Positions 34,390 through 44,800 of a DNA stretch of 64,000 nt are shown piece by piece. The stretch spans positions 124,001 to 188,000 of the forward strand of contig NW_026516679.1 in assembly GCF_025766255.1 (NCBI RefSeq), written 5' to 3'. The DNA is from Zychaea mexicana (taxonomy: Eukaryota > Mucoromycota > Mucoromycetes > Mucorales > Lichtheimiaceae). The notes under the pieces were generated by a model, which worked only from the letters and a program-made list of their open reading frames with translations, searched no databases and was not told the origin of the DNA. The position numbers and the translations under genes were made by a program. Each line of letters starts with the position of its first letter. Positions within the stretch are counted from its first letter, which is position 1.

Positions 34390-35253
34390 TGTTATTACTA
34401 CTAGGCTCTCCACTTCTATTTGTGTTTGTAGGGCTACCAAACAAATCTCTTAGTGTCTGCAAGTACATATCATGCCAGTGGTCTTCTGCTTCCTACGCCT
34501 CTTGCAAACGCCGGTCTTCTGCTTCCTCAAACAGCTGGAATGCCTCACTGATGCTGGCAATGAGGCGATCGGTTTGCCAATCGGCATTCTCAAGGACAAG
34601 CTCTTGAAATGCCGCTGTTCGTCGTCACTGTGTGGGCCGCTCGCTGACATCGTTATCGTTATCCCTTTCTCGTCGGGTGCTATTAACAACAAGGCCATCG
34701 AGGGAATCCATCGTGGCAGGAGGTACAATTGCAGGGTCAGTTCCCACAATTCTGTCTACAGCGTCATAGTAGTACCATTGCTCTTGACCTGAAGGGCCGT
34801 TCTCACCACTGTTGCGAAACGTAGCCTAGCATCGCGATATTCATCGACTAGATCTTGCCATTTCTTCTGTAATGCTTCTTTACTTCGACCTAACGGATCA
34901 GCTGCAACATACTCAGAAAGTATTTCATTCCAGATGCGACCTTTGGCTTGCGTTTCGATAACTGTCTTCAGTCTATCATATCGAGTCCCTACAGCCATAA
35001 TGAGTGCATCGATGTGGGCCTTGTCCCATGCATGGCGTCGTGCAGAGGTAGGAATGGGCGTCTGCGAACTGGGTAGAGGCGATGTCAAATCACTATCAGC
35101 AGCCACTGATGCAGGCAATGCTTCTGGGGCTTGGGATTCCGGTATCTGCATCGGTGCTTCTGAATCTTGCTGTTGCTGAGGATCTAATGATGAACTGGCA
35201 GGTGTCCACATCAAGATTTGAAAGTTGTTGTAGTTGTTGCTGTTGTTTGGCAT
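34390..35253 (-). pseudogene. Harbinger-2 Myb/SANT-like protein
   Basis: Starts at ATG 35253 with an Asn/Gln/Ser/Pro-rich region. A trihelix/Myb-like domain follows: RRHAWDKAHIDALIMAVGTRYDRL, GRIWNEILSEYV and SKEALQKKWQDLVDEYRDAR (Trp-spaced helices). After a frame change near 34790 it continues QWYYYDAVDRIVGTDPAIV and, after further shifts, FQELVLENADWQTDRL and EAEDHWHDMYLQTLRDLFG. Harbinger elements use such a Myb-like partner to bring the transposase to the ends. The frame changes and a TAG in LQEA-stop-EAED show it is decayed. Confidence 0.65.
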
Positions 35254-35338
35254 AATAGGTATTAGAAAAAATAGAGAGGCAATGGATGAAGTGAATTATA
35301 GAGAAATTTATTTATTAGCTTCTACTATATTCACAGCG

Positions 35339-35366
<28 letters not shown>
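35339..35366. repeat. (TA)14 microsatellite
   Basis: Perfect TA dinucleotide run of 28 bp inside Harbinger-2, just upstream of the Myb-like gene start (read on the minus strand) and about 180 bp from the right end. Confidence 0.95.
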
Positions 35367-35369
<3 letters not shown>

Positions 35370-35751
35370 TCGGGTATAAAGTTTCTTATGGCAATCGCGT
35401 TGTTATTCATACAACACCTCGGGGTATGTATAGAAAAGGAAGTTTCTCGGCGCAGTACGCCTTTATGTTCGATCCAAGTAGAGAGGACTTTGAATTCTTA
35501 CAAAACTATTTTGGGTTCTCTGTTCGGAGCAAAATGAGAGCAACCTTTATTGGTTCACATATGTCAGTCCAAAGGTATAAACACCTTGGATCAATAATTG
35601 CAATATAGATATTTAATCAATTACCTATATACTCTTTTCTATCCTGTTTCACTTATCCCCTAGCTACAGTATCTCTGCCAAAAGGATTTGACACAATACC
35701 TACCTCCCAAAAATGACTTCATAATTATAGTGAAAAAAATGTAAGTAAACT

Positions 35752-35823
35752 AGGTCCTCCCGAGAATCGAACTCAGATTGCTGGATTCAAAGTCCAGAGT
35801 GCTAACCATTACACCAGAGGACC
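35752..35823 (-). tRNA. tRNA-Gln (TTG)
   Basis: Minus strand: acceptor GGTCCTC/GAGGACC (7 perfect pairs), D-arm with TGGTGTAATGGTTAGCA, anticodon stem TCTGG/CCAGC region with loop CTTTGAA (anticodon TTG) and T-loop GTTCGATTC. 72 nt, discriminator T, no intron, no encoded CCA. A LINE begins within 140 bp upstream of its 5' end. Confidence 0.93.
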
Positions 35824-35961
35824 ACTCTTGTTCCGCTATTCATCACTTTTTGAGTAGTTTTCAGAGTTTACGCAAAACTGTTAGAAAAAACACCAAAAAA
35901 CTCTTCAAAAATTCAACAAAAAACCCCCACTCCTTCTCGTAAACGCCGCGACCATCCTACC

Positions 35962-37236
35962 ATGGACACCAGCAGCACCACGAAGAAATTCCAGTTCAAT
36001 CGCGACGGCATTGAGCACCATTTCACTGATTCCACTTCTGAATCAGCAAATGCACCATTCACCACCACCATCCCGACCAACATCGACTTTGGGATCAGCA
36101 CCGCCCCATCCGCCACCACATCTGCATCCATCCATCCATCATCCACCGATTCCGACCTTCGCGCTGTGATTGCCAACCTCAACAGCACTATTGCTGGCTT
36201 GAGAGACGATTTGCAGGGCTTACGCGTAGACAATGCTAGCCTGCGCAAGCAGTTGTTTGCCGCCCTCGGAATTCAACCGCCGACCACGCGCACAGACCAC
36301 CAAACCACCACCACTACCAGCACCACCAACAACGACGACTCGACGACCGCCGATTCGCTCATGGCATCGCGCCATGCACCGAAATCGGTGAAATCGCCTG
36401 CATCTGCCGCCACCACCAAGCTCACCAAGTCGCACGCTGCCAAAGGCAAAACGTCCACGGCAGCCAAGACCACCCACCACCCCAATAACAACAGCAACAA
36501 CAACAACAACAACAACAACAAAAAACCTTCTTCCTGGGCAGCTGTAGCTGCTAAAAACACCCCACCAAAAGGGAAGAAGCGTCCCACCAACACCGCCACC
36601 ACCAAGTCCCTCGCTGTCCGTGCCCTCCAAGAAAGCACAGGCCCATCGCAGTTCGACTTTGTGTACGTTCCTTGCCGCCACCACCTTCGCTACCATGATA
36701 TCCGCAAGTTTATCAGCAGCCTGAAGATCCAGCAATCTTGTGTGCTGGACATTTACTTCCCAGCAAGAGGCACAGTTGCTCTCCTTGTCCACCACGACTT
36801 TAAGGACGAGTTAATTCGTTGCCTCAACGCCGAAAAAGTTGCCCCCCGCACCACTTTCAACCAACTCGACGCATCCGTCATTGGCGATGCTAAGTACGCC
36901 AACGACAGTCAAGAAGCCCGCCTTGCCCTCGCTCAGCAACTATTTGCTGAGAGGATCAAACGCACTTGCCTTCGCCTTCCACGAAAAATAGGCATCAGCA
37001 TCGCTCGTTTCTTCGCTTCTCCTGCCGCTGGTGCCTTGCAACTCGATAGTACCTGGTGGTCAGCATTTCTTGCCGAGTACAACCCACCAACACAACAACC
37101 AAGCACACCACCTGCACCAACACCAACCACCACTAACAACGCCACCGCCACAACAACCGACGACGTCGAAATGGGTGAAGATACGCCCAACGACAACGAC
37201 GACTCCCCCAACAGCAGCGAACAGCAACATCAATGA
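35962..37236 (+). CDS. LINE ORF1, nucleic-acid-binding protein (424 aa)
   Basis: Intact reading frame. N-terminus is Ser/Thr-rich, with a short coiled coil (IANLNSTIAGLRDDLQGLRV, then NASLRKQL; about residues 58-95). A basic Lys/Thr/Asn-rich linker has an Asn run (about 175-185). A folded region from FDFVYVPCRHHLRYHDIRKF (about 232) resembles an RRM-like ORF1 fold, and the tail is Pro/Thr-rich and acidic. In LINEs ORF1p coats the RNA. Its TGA overlaps the ORF2 ATG as ATGA (37233-37236), suggesting stop-and-restart translation. Codon use is GC-richer than the nearby AT-rich elements. Confidence 0.75.
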   Translation: MDTSSTTKKFQFNRDGIEHHFTDSTSESANAPFTTTIPTNIDFGISTAPSATTSASIHPSSTDSDLRAVIANLNSTIAGLRDDLQGLRVDNASLRKQLFAALGIQPPTTRTDHQTTTTTSTTNNDDSTTADSLMASRHAPKSVKSPASAATTKLTKSHAAKGKTSTAAKTTHHPNNNSNNNNNNNNKKPSSWAAVAAKNTPPKGKKRPTNTATTKSLAVRALQESTGPSQFDFVYVPCRHHLRYHDIRKFISSLKIQQSCVLDIYFPARGTVALLVHHDFKDELIRCLNAEKVAPRTTFNQLDASVIGDAKYANDSQEARLALAQQLFAERIKRTCLRLPRKIGISIARFFASPAAGALQLDSTWWSAFLAEYNPPTQQPSTPPAPTPTTTNNATATTTDDVEMGEDTPNDNDDSPNSSEQQHQ

Positions 37237-40200
37237 GTAGTGATCGTTTAACGATTGCTACTCTCAACGTCCGAAACATACGAACTAATTTGGTAGGGGT
37301 TATAGACGCTTGTTTGGATGCAAATATTGATATTATTTTTCTCTGCGAAACTTACTTACGCCATGGCCGTTTACGCTGTCAATGGCAACAATTTCATAAC
37401 TATGCACAACTCACGGAGGGCACCAACACCTTCAACCGCTTTGGCCTCTCCTTTCTCATCCGACCCGATTTCCCCTACGAGGTTCATCCCCTTTCCATCC
37501 GCAACAGTGAGGTACTGTTACTGAAAGTTGGCCCTTATACTTTGCATGGTGTATACCTACCACCAAAGCTTGATGCTGCAGTGGCTGCTGAGAGGTATAC
37601 TTCCTTGTCAGTGGATCCATACACAATCATTCTTGGAGACTTGAATACGCAGTTAGGGAGTACCACGGGTGATGCCAGAGTCACTCCCGATCGTCACCAT
37701 GCACTGTCTACCTGGATAAGCACAAAAGACTTAACCTTGTGGAATGCTGAGTTAGCCAACAGAGAAGCTACTTTTTCTGTGCTACGCGGCAATCGTCTAT
37801 GCGAAAGCATCATTGATTATTTCATATCGATGAGAGACAACATCCATGATCCAGCTATGCGCATTCATACAGGCCTAGGCTTGTCGGATCACCACTTGTG
37901 TGAGCTGTCATTTGTGCCCGTGAATATGTCACGGCTCCCAGCCGCCACGGCCCCTCGACGCACTTGGCGACTTCAAAGGTTAAAAAAACCTGAAGTACTC
38001 GAACGCTATGCTGACAGGTTTACAGAGTCTACAGGTGCTCTTTTGGGAGATATCCGTTCTACACTGGAAACCGACGATTTGCATCCGAGCGCTGAAGTGT
38101 TGGAGGCATTTGTCGATCGGTTGAACACAGCTGTATACGATGCTTTGGATAATACTGTCGGGCGCAGTTGTCCTCGTACTGACTCCCACAAGTGGTTTTG
38201 GAACGACACACTCCAGCAACTAGCCGACCGTCGTCAAACGTTGCATAAACGCTGGCTTCGATTGCGCAATGACATTGAACGCATTACAGCCCACAGTGAA
38301 TATATTGCTGCGTGTACTGCTTTTCGCAAAGCGGTAAGGGCTGCTCGGAAGCAGAACTGGAATGACTTTTGTCAAAAGCTACAAGCTGACCCAACCGAAA
38401 TGACTGCTGTTGTTAAACGAATGCGCCTGCGTAATCGAAGCAACGTCACACTTTCATCGCCTCAGGGACCACAAGCTGCTGCTGATAACATGGCTGCTCA
38501 CCTCGAGCGTGTGTTTGGTGGCTCTGTGTCACCTCGGCTTTCACCCGAAGCAATTTCGACCGAGAGCAGAGGACCTGCTGGCACCGGGCAGACATTGAGC
38601 TTGCTATTGCGGCCTTGCCAAACCGTAAAGCACCAGGTTGTGATCATATTAAAGCTGAAATGCTCAAGCCCATTGCATCAAACATCACCCCACTCTTGGA
38701 TGGACTCTTTACCCTCTGCTGGCGCTGGTCATAGACTCCTATCTCATGGCGTACCGCACAAGTTGTCCCCATCTATAAGAACAAAGGTTCTGCTGACGAT
38801 CCTTCCAAGTATCGACCCATCAGCTTAACCTCGGTCTACTGCAAGCTCCTTGAACGATGTGTCATGTCCACCCTTCTCCAGACTATGCCAACCCTCGACA
38901 TCGCACAAGGTGGTTTCCGTGCTCTCCGTGGTACCCTGGATCAGGCCCTTTGTCTCCAAGAACTGATGCAAGCATATAGCTTTAATGAGGGTAGTATGCA
39001 GCACCCTCCAATCGTCGCTTTCCTGGACATAGCAAGTGCATTTGACAGCTGTAACAGGTGCGTCATTTGGGATATGTTTCAGCCTTATGTGTCTGAACCG
39101 CTGCTCAAGCTACTGCGAAGCTTATTCGACGTCGTTGTTGTTCGAGTAATCCTCTCCAACATGGCATCCCGGGACATATATCCACGGCATGGTGTGCTTC
39201 AAGAAAGTAATTTATCTCCCATCCTTTACTCTATTTTTATCGACACTCTTCCCCGTTTACTATAGTCTGTGTCCTCTCATCCCTACCTTGTGCGTGTACC
39301 TACCCCCCTCCCTCTTATCGGTCTCTCAATTTTTGCTCGAGTCGTCCTTTTTCTTTTGCCACCCCCAATGCTGCTCTGCGATCTCTGCTTGAGGACTTGC
39401 AGGCACCTTCTTATAACCCTTACCTTATCCCAGACAATCCTGCTACTGAGAACCGCTACCCCCACTCCTTCATCCCTATCAATTGTCTAATGTATGCTGA
39501 TGATGTTGCCATTATCGGTGATGCTCGTGACGTACATATGATGCTTTTGGCAGTGGAACAACACTCCAACCTCCTTAGTTATCAGTGAGCCCTACAAAGT
39601 GTGAAATTCTCAATGCCAACCCTCAAGGGGAACCGTTCACTTTATATGGTACAGAAATTCCTCGTTGCTCGTCATTCAGATACCTTGGCATACCCTTCTC
39701 TTCTCTCGGGTTGGATCGCGATATGCTCGTGGCACAGTCGAAGACCAAAGCTCTCTCAGTCATGAGATTGCTTCGGGATAGTGGCGTCCACATGTATGGT
39801 TTTGGGCTTACCTCTTCCCTCCGTGCCTATAAGATCTTTGTTCGTTCAATTATCGAGTACGGCCTTGCTATTACTTTTCTTTCGGCTCAACGAACTGATG
39901 TGATAGAACAAATTCAAAAGCAATGCTTGCGAATGTGTATTTGTCGCAACCCAGTTGAAAAAGCTATCGGCATTGTCACCCTTTCTTACCTTTCTGCCCT
40001 GCCCGACATGCGTACTCGCTATCGTATTTTACAAACTAAATTTTTTTTACGCGCACAAACACTTCCTCGAAGCACCCTCGTAGTCTGTGTTGTCCCGCAC
40101 ATTTTGATTTCGCAGAATGAAGCCCATTGGCCAGCCCTTAGGCGCAATGTAATCTGGAAATCTGTCCAGCAACTCATGAGCCGGCCTAACTCGCCACGGA

Positions 40201-40748
40201 AGCCTCTCAAAGAAGCTATCCGCGCTCATATGCAAGCTGAAATTGATAAACTTGTAAGGCATCCTGCCAAATACATAACCATCAAACGAGGCTTGCGCCA
40301 ACCTGTATAGGATCCAACTCTCTTGTTGCCGTGCACCAAAAAAGAACGACACCGGCTGGTCAAGTGGCGTCTTGCTTGGCTGCCTCCAACACCGTCAGTA
40401 CCTTGCCAATGTCGCTCTCCTAAAGCAAATCGTGATCACCTTACTTCTTGTCCTCTTCTCTCTTCTGAATTCCGCTCCTTCCGCTGGTCTCTCTCCTCTC
40501 TCACACCCGACCCCCCTACTAATGCTGATGCCATTGATGTCGCATTAAACTTATTGCCGCGCAAAGTCACCGCCAAGCTCGGTAAATGGCACCGACTATG
40601 GCCGGCACTTCTCTCTCTCCTCCGCCGCTTTGATGAAATAACATCCGACACACCTTTTGACGATGAACCTCTTGCAGGCTCACTTCTTCTTGAGGCTTCG
40701 CAGAGTCTCGATTCCCCTCCTTCTTCCTCCTCCTCCTCCCCTACTTGA
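37233..40748 (+). pseudogene. LINE ORF2: endonuclease and reverse transcriptase, frameshifted
   Basis: Residues from 37233: APE/EEP endonuclease (TIATLNVRNIRT, DIIFLCET, TIILGDLNTQLG, GLSDHHLCELS). The frame changes between 38500 and 38590. Then reverse transcriptase: PNRKAPGCDHIKAEM, VPIYKNKGSADDPSKYRPIS, AFLDIASAFDSC (catalytic Asp), LQESNLSPILYS (the usual Gly is Glu) and, after another frame change near 39350, CLMYADDVAIIG. A one-base loss near 39585 precedes SPTKCEILN. A TAG at about 40308 precedes the C-terminal part with CQC-x-x-H-x-x-x-C. Further TAGs lie near 38735 and 39265. Not functional. Confidence 0.82.
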
Positions 40749-41099
40749 TGTATCTCGCTCTTTGTATCCACATATCAATATTTGCATCCGGCCCTTGCCA
40801 ATTGGTTTCGTATTAACTCTCTACTCTCTCTCTTTTTTCTATCTTCTTTTTATTTTTTTTCTCTCTTACCTAAACTTAGAGTTTTTACCCCACATTTTCA
40901 TAGTCTCCAACTTTTCTTCTTATCACCACCCTACTTCTTTAACTTCGCTCTTATATCCGCCTTGATATTATTTCCTATCTCCCTCACCGCTCTCTTTATA
41001 CTTTGTTTAGTTTTTTTCTCTTATTGGTAGCAGAGACACAACTATATAGGTTTTTTTATCTTTTTATTTTTATATAAGCTGTTCACTATCACCCCAGTA

Positions 41100-41292
41100 C
41101 TAGGGGTTGCAATCTGACCTATGGTTTTAAGTCGACCTCTGGGTTAAGGATGGGTCAAGGGGTCGGTTTGATGATGCTTTTCTGACATATAGGTCAACCC
41201 ATCTAACCCTTAACCTGTTGTGACCTGTATGTACATATAATAATATGTATGAGGTACTGGTACTTAAGTAGTCAATCTTATTATTAAGAAGT
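41100..41292 (-). mobile_element. Decayed fragment of the GGGTC-type MITE
   Basis: Matches the reverse complement of the right end of the MITE at 24912-25789, from TAGGGGTYGCAATCTGACC through TATGTATGAGGTACT and AAGTAGTCAATCTT. Many CG dinucleotides of that copy are TG or CA here (for example ACGGGTC to ATGGGTC). The other end is absent, so it is a truncated relic. Confidence 0.8.
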
Positions 41293-41818
41293 GTTTACTA
41301 TATTATCATATATTATAGAAAGAAACAGCAGGCTCCATTAAGAAGAATTTCTGGCAGACATGTCGTCCCCCGAGGATAAGATGGACCACATTGAGCCAGT
41401 CCTGGCTATTAGGCATGGTTTCGATGTGAATTTGTGCCATTCTCTTCTTTTCTTCTCTTTAGATACTTTTTTTATCTCCCTCCAACCCCAAGAGTAGTCT
41501 GTTTAATAATGAATACAATCCTTTAAAGAAAGCAACCAGCCTTGTACTGAAAAACAATGTAATTTGCGCACGTGTATGGACCTGGTATTAGTCATTCCAG
41601 AAACCAGAAGCGATAAATTATCTCATTCGTCGCAGCATTGACATTGAAGGAGCATCAAACAATGTGCTTACTTAAATCCCTTATCAAACGCAAACGCCAC
41701 ACAATACATGAAGTCATGTTGCTATATAAATGTGTCTTTGCCGAACTTTAGGATAGCGATGATAGAAAAGAAAATATGTTTCAAGGTAGGGAAGGGTATA
41801 TGATATTTTAATATCGCG
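41293..41818. other. Intergenic DNA, 3' side of FAB1
   Basis: No gene recognised. Contains AT-rich stretches; the FAB1 3' UTR should lie at its right side. Nothing else can be supported. Confidence 0.5.
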
Positions 41819-44800
41819 TTATTTTAGCTTGTTGGTTTCTGTGATCGAGGTCATATTTGTGGTGTGATGGTCCTCATGATGATATTGTCGACGGACCAGC
41901 TTGGCAGTCCAGAAATCAGGTACCATCAAGAAATAACGATCCATCGCTTCACGGAAACGAATGCGATATTGCTTGGGCGAAATAATAGTCGGCTCTTTTC
42001 CGCCGCCACCCAGAATCCCTGATTCCTTGACCCAGCTTTCTAATTTTTTGTCCCAGGTAAATGTACGAATGAAATCTAACAAACAACGTGTTATTAACCA
42101 CAATAGTTTTCGTCTTCCATTATTTGTACTCATAAACTTCCTTGCAAGAAAAGTATATTCAAGCTTACCAACAATGCCTACGATAAGTTCACGGTTATCT
42201 TCATCCACGCCGACCAGCAGCGAATAGTCCATGACGTCAAGTCGAGATAAGAATAATGTGTCGTTGTGGAGAGAGCCGCGAAGCATCTCCTTCGAATGAG
42301 AGCGCAGAAACAAGGGTGCTTGAAACATGACTAACATCATTTAAGTTCAAATAAGAAGAGACAATCCTTAACCTAGTCTGAAGGGCTCTCTCCCGCTCTC
42401 TAATATACAAAACGCCAAATGCTAAAATATACTCACGTTCAACCATGTTTTCATCCAGAAGCACTTCGTTTTCACGACCGGTTGCTTGTACATGCCGGTT
42501 GCGCATGGATCCCTTCAAGTCGAATATCTGATAGGGAACCAAAAAGTCCGTCAGCATTAGCAGCTATGAAGTTATCTGAGGGAGGTAAAGGTGGTACCTT
42601 TTTGACCGCACGTTCGTAAAACAGGTTCTCCATTACAAGAATATCCATGCGCATCGATTTTCCGGTAGTCGAGTTTTTAAAACCGATCCGATACAGACCA
42701 AAAATCTTGCTGAGAACGGTCGGTAACTATGAGCGGGAGAGGCGCCAAAAGAGGGAGAGAAAGTACCGATAATGCTATTAGGTTCTGTACCAAAACCAAA
42801 GGAGAATTTATCATGTATCTTTACCTCATGGAAGAAAGCTTCAGACATGTACTGGAAATACGATGGTGCGAAACGTAAAAAGGCATCCATCTCATATCTG
42901 GATATCTGCTTTATCAACAATCGATCGTCTAGTTTAAGAGGATCATTTTAGCCATTCCAAATGTGAAATTCCTGTCATGACCGTCATTGAATGTGCTGAT
43001 TCACCTTTGGTTTTGAGAAAAACAGATCCTGATTTTCCTCCAGACGAGTCCCATTTACAACAGCTTGCCAAGGATGCAATATAACTCTCCTCACATCCGC
43101 AGTTGCGTCTCAGTGCATCGAATTGTTCAACAAAGAATATCTTGCAAAAGAACTTTGTCGTTCCATCAGTGAAATCTGCAATTATAAAAACATGATGAGT
43201 TTTTCCCGCAGTTTCTTTATATAAAACATGCTCTTGTACTTTCGAACAAGAGATACTCACAATATTTCATGTGTATACCCGACTTGCTACGTAATGTACG
43301 CTCGATAAACATGCCAGTAACTGGTTCTGCAGAAGCGCCAGCAGCAGATGGTTCCTTTTCGTTATACTGTTGATGCTCATTTTGCATGCTTTGCTCGTCG
43401 GTCACAACTGGAATGTCAGTATGGGTTCCTTTCCGGATTTCTTTCAACATGTTGGTATAATCATCACAGCTGAGGGTATATGCTACAATCGTGCTTGGTT
43501 CGTCTTCGCCAACCACGATCAAGGAGCCTGGGAACACATGTTCTAATGGAGAGCTATTTTTTTTTTGGTGATATACACAAATTATTCACAATTAAGAAAT
43601 ACTGGTATTTGCTAGGAAAATGAATACTTACAGAGGATATTCCAATGGTAACAGGTTACCAAGACCCTTTTCGGCAAGCATGTTCGTAATCGTTTTCAAA
43701 AAAGAGTTTCTCTCAGAACCGCTCGTAGAGAGTTCCAACGTTGATGGTTCTGCAATCATATATCAAAAATACAATCAATAAGCTGTGCTGCATACATACG
43801 CACTTTTGTCCAGGGATGTTTCATACCGAGATTACTCATACTAGCATTGGGTTTGGTGGGTATAGGCTGACCATGAGCTGGATTCATTGCTCTAAAGTCG
43901 GATATCGTATGATGATGCAGCGCTGGTCTATCATTAGTGGCAGCAGCACCGGAAGCAGAACCATCAGCAGCAGTAGCATTGTCATATTCATCAAAGGTCA
44001 AGTGTGGAACCGTGGTATCCACCGGCGAATCATGTAATATAGCACTTTGCCCAAGTTGCTGATGTGGGACCATTTCACGACCCCAAGACTCATCGTATTC
44101 ATCCGTATGTGTCAAAGAGAACGTCAACTTGCTAGTATAGCGATCGTCGTCATCTTGGCGTTTTCTGTTGTTGTTGTTGTTGCTGCTGCTGCTGGTGGTG
44201 GTATCAGCACCATCAACATCGCGATTATCGTCGTCGTCGTCGTCGTCTTCGTCTTCACAATCAGTAGTATCACTGTCACTCGCCTGGAACTCGTCGTCTG
44301 ATTCTTCGCGTACGAGTTCTCGGATCGTTGTGTAAACCTCCATGGAAGATTTGCTTGGTAAGCGTTGTCGAACACCGCGGGCTGCTGCTGAAGAAGGTGG
44401 TCGGTTGCCGGACGGTGTCAAGTGATGATGACGGTGACGACCAGTGGCAAATTTGACGTTGCGTTCAAGATGATCCACGCGTGTTGATGGATGTATAAGT
44501 CGACTTGTAGAATTACTACTGCTCTGCTGTTGTTGTTGTTGATGCCTATTGACACTGCTGCTGCTACTGCTGTCTTGTAGATGAAGCGAGGTGGCTGAGG
44601 ATGATCCTGAGCTATCTGTTGCACCACGATTGTTGTTACTGCTGCTGTTGTTGTGGTTGCGTGGATAATATCGTAAAGGATGTAGACGATGTGTTGAAGC
44701 TGAACTTCCTCGTTCAGCCGATCCCTTGTAGCCGTAACGATACCCACTGAGTGCAAGCTCCCGTTTCTCGGTAGATATGTCACTACAATTATTATCCTGC

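Larger units (their letters stand above)
32301..35545. mobile_element. Harbinger-2 (PIF/Harbinger-like), two convergent genes
   Basis: Ends GGTTGCTCTCATTTCGCTCC (32301) and GGAGCAAAATGAGAGCAACC (35545) are inverted repeats with one mismatch over 20 bp. Inside are a DDE_Tnp_4-type transposase on the plus strand (32561-34107) and a Myb/SANT-like gene on the minus strand (34390-35253), the classic two-gene layout of Harbinger elements. A 3-bp target duplication could not be confirmed, because the left flank was altered by MULE-2 insertion. TATAAAA at 32465-32471 lies 90 bp before the transposase ATG. Length 3245 bp. Confidence 0.75.
35824..41099 (+). mobile_element. APE-type LINE (non-LTR retrotransposon), two ORFs, degenerate
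   Basis: ORF1 (35962-37236) and ORF2 (37233-40748) are in the order and overlap expected of a LINE. ORF2 has an AP-endonuclease, a reverse transcriptase and a C-terminal Cys-rich tail. The 5' end must lie between the tRNA-Gln gene (35823) and ORF1. Pyrimidine-rich 3' UTR runs to about 41090, where a decayed MITE lies. No poly-A tail or target duplication could be fixed. Coordinates of both ends are approximate. Confidence 0.8.

Noticed and set aside
36220..36795. Long minus-strand frame rich in Val/Gly
   Set aside because: Shadow of LINE ORF1, produced by its Thr/Asn/Ala-rich codons.
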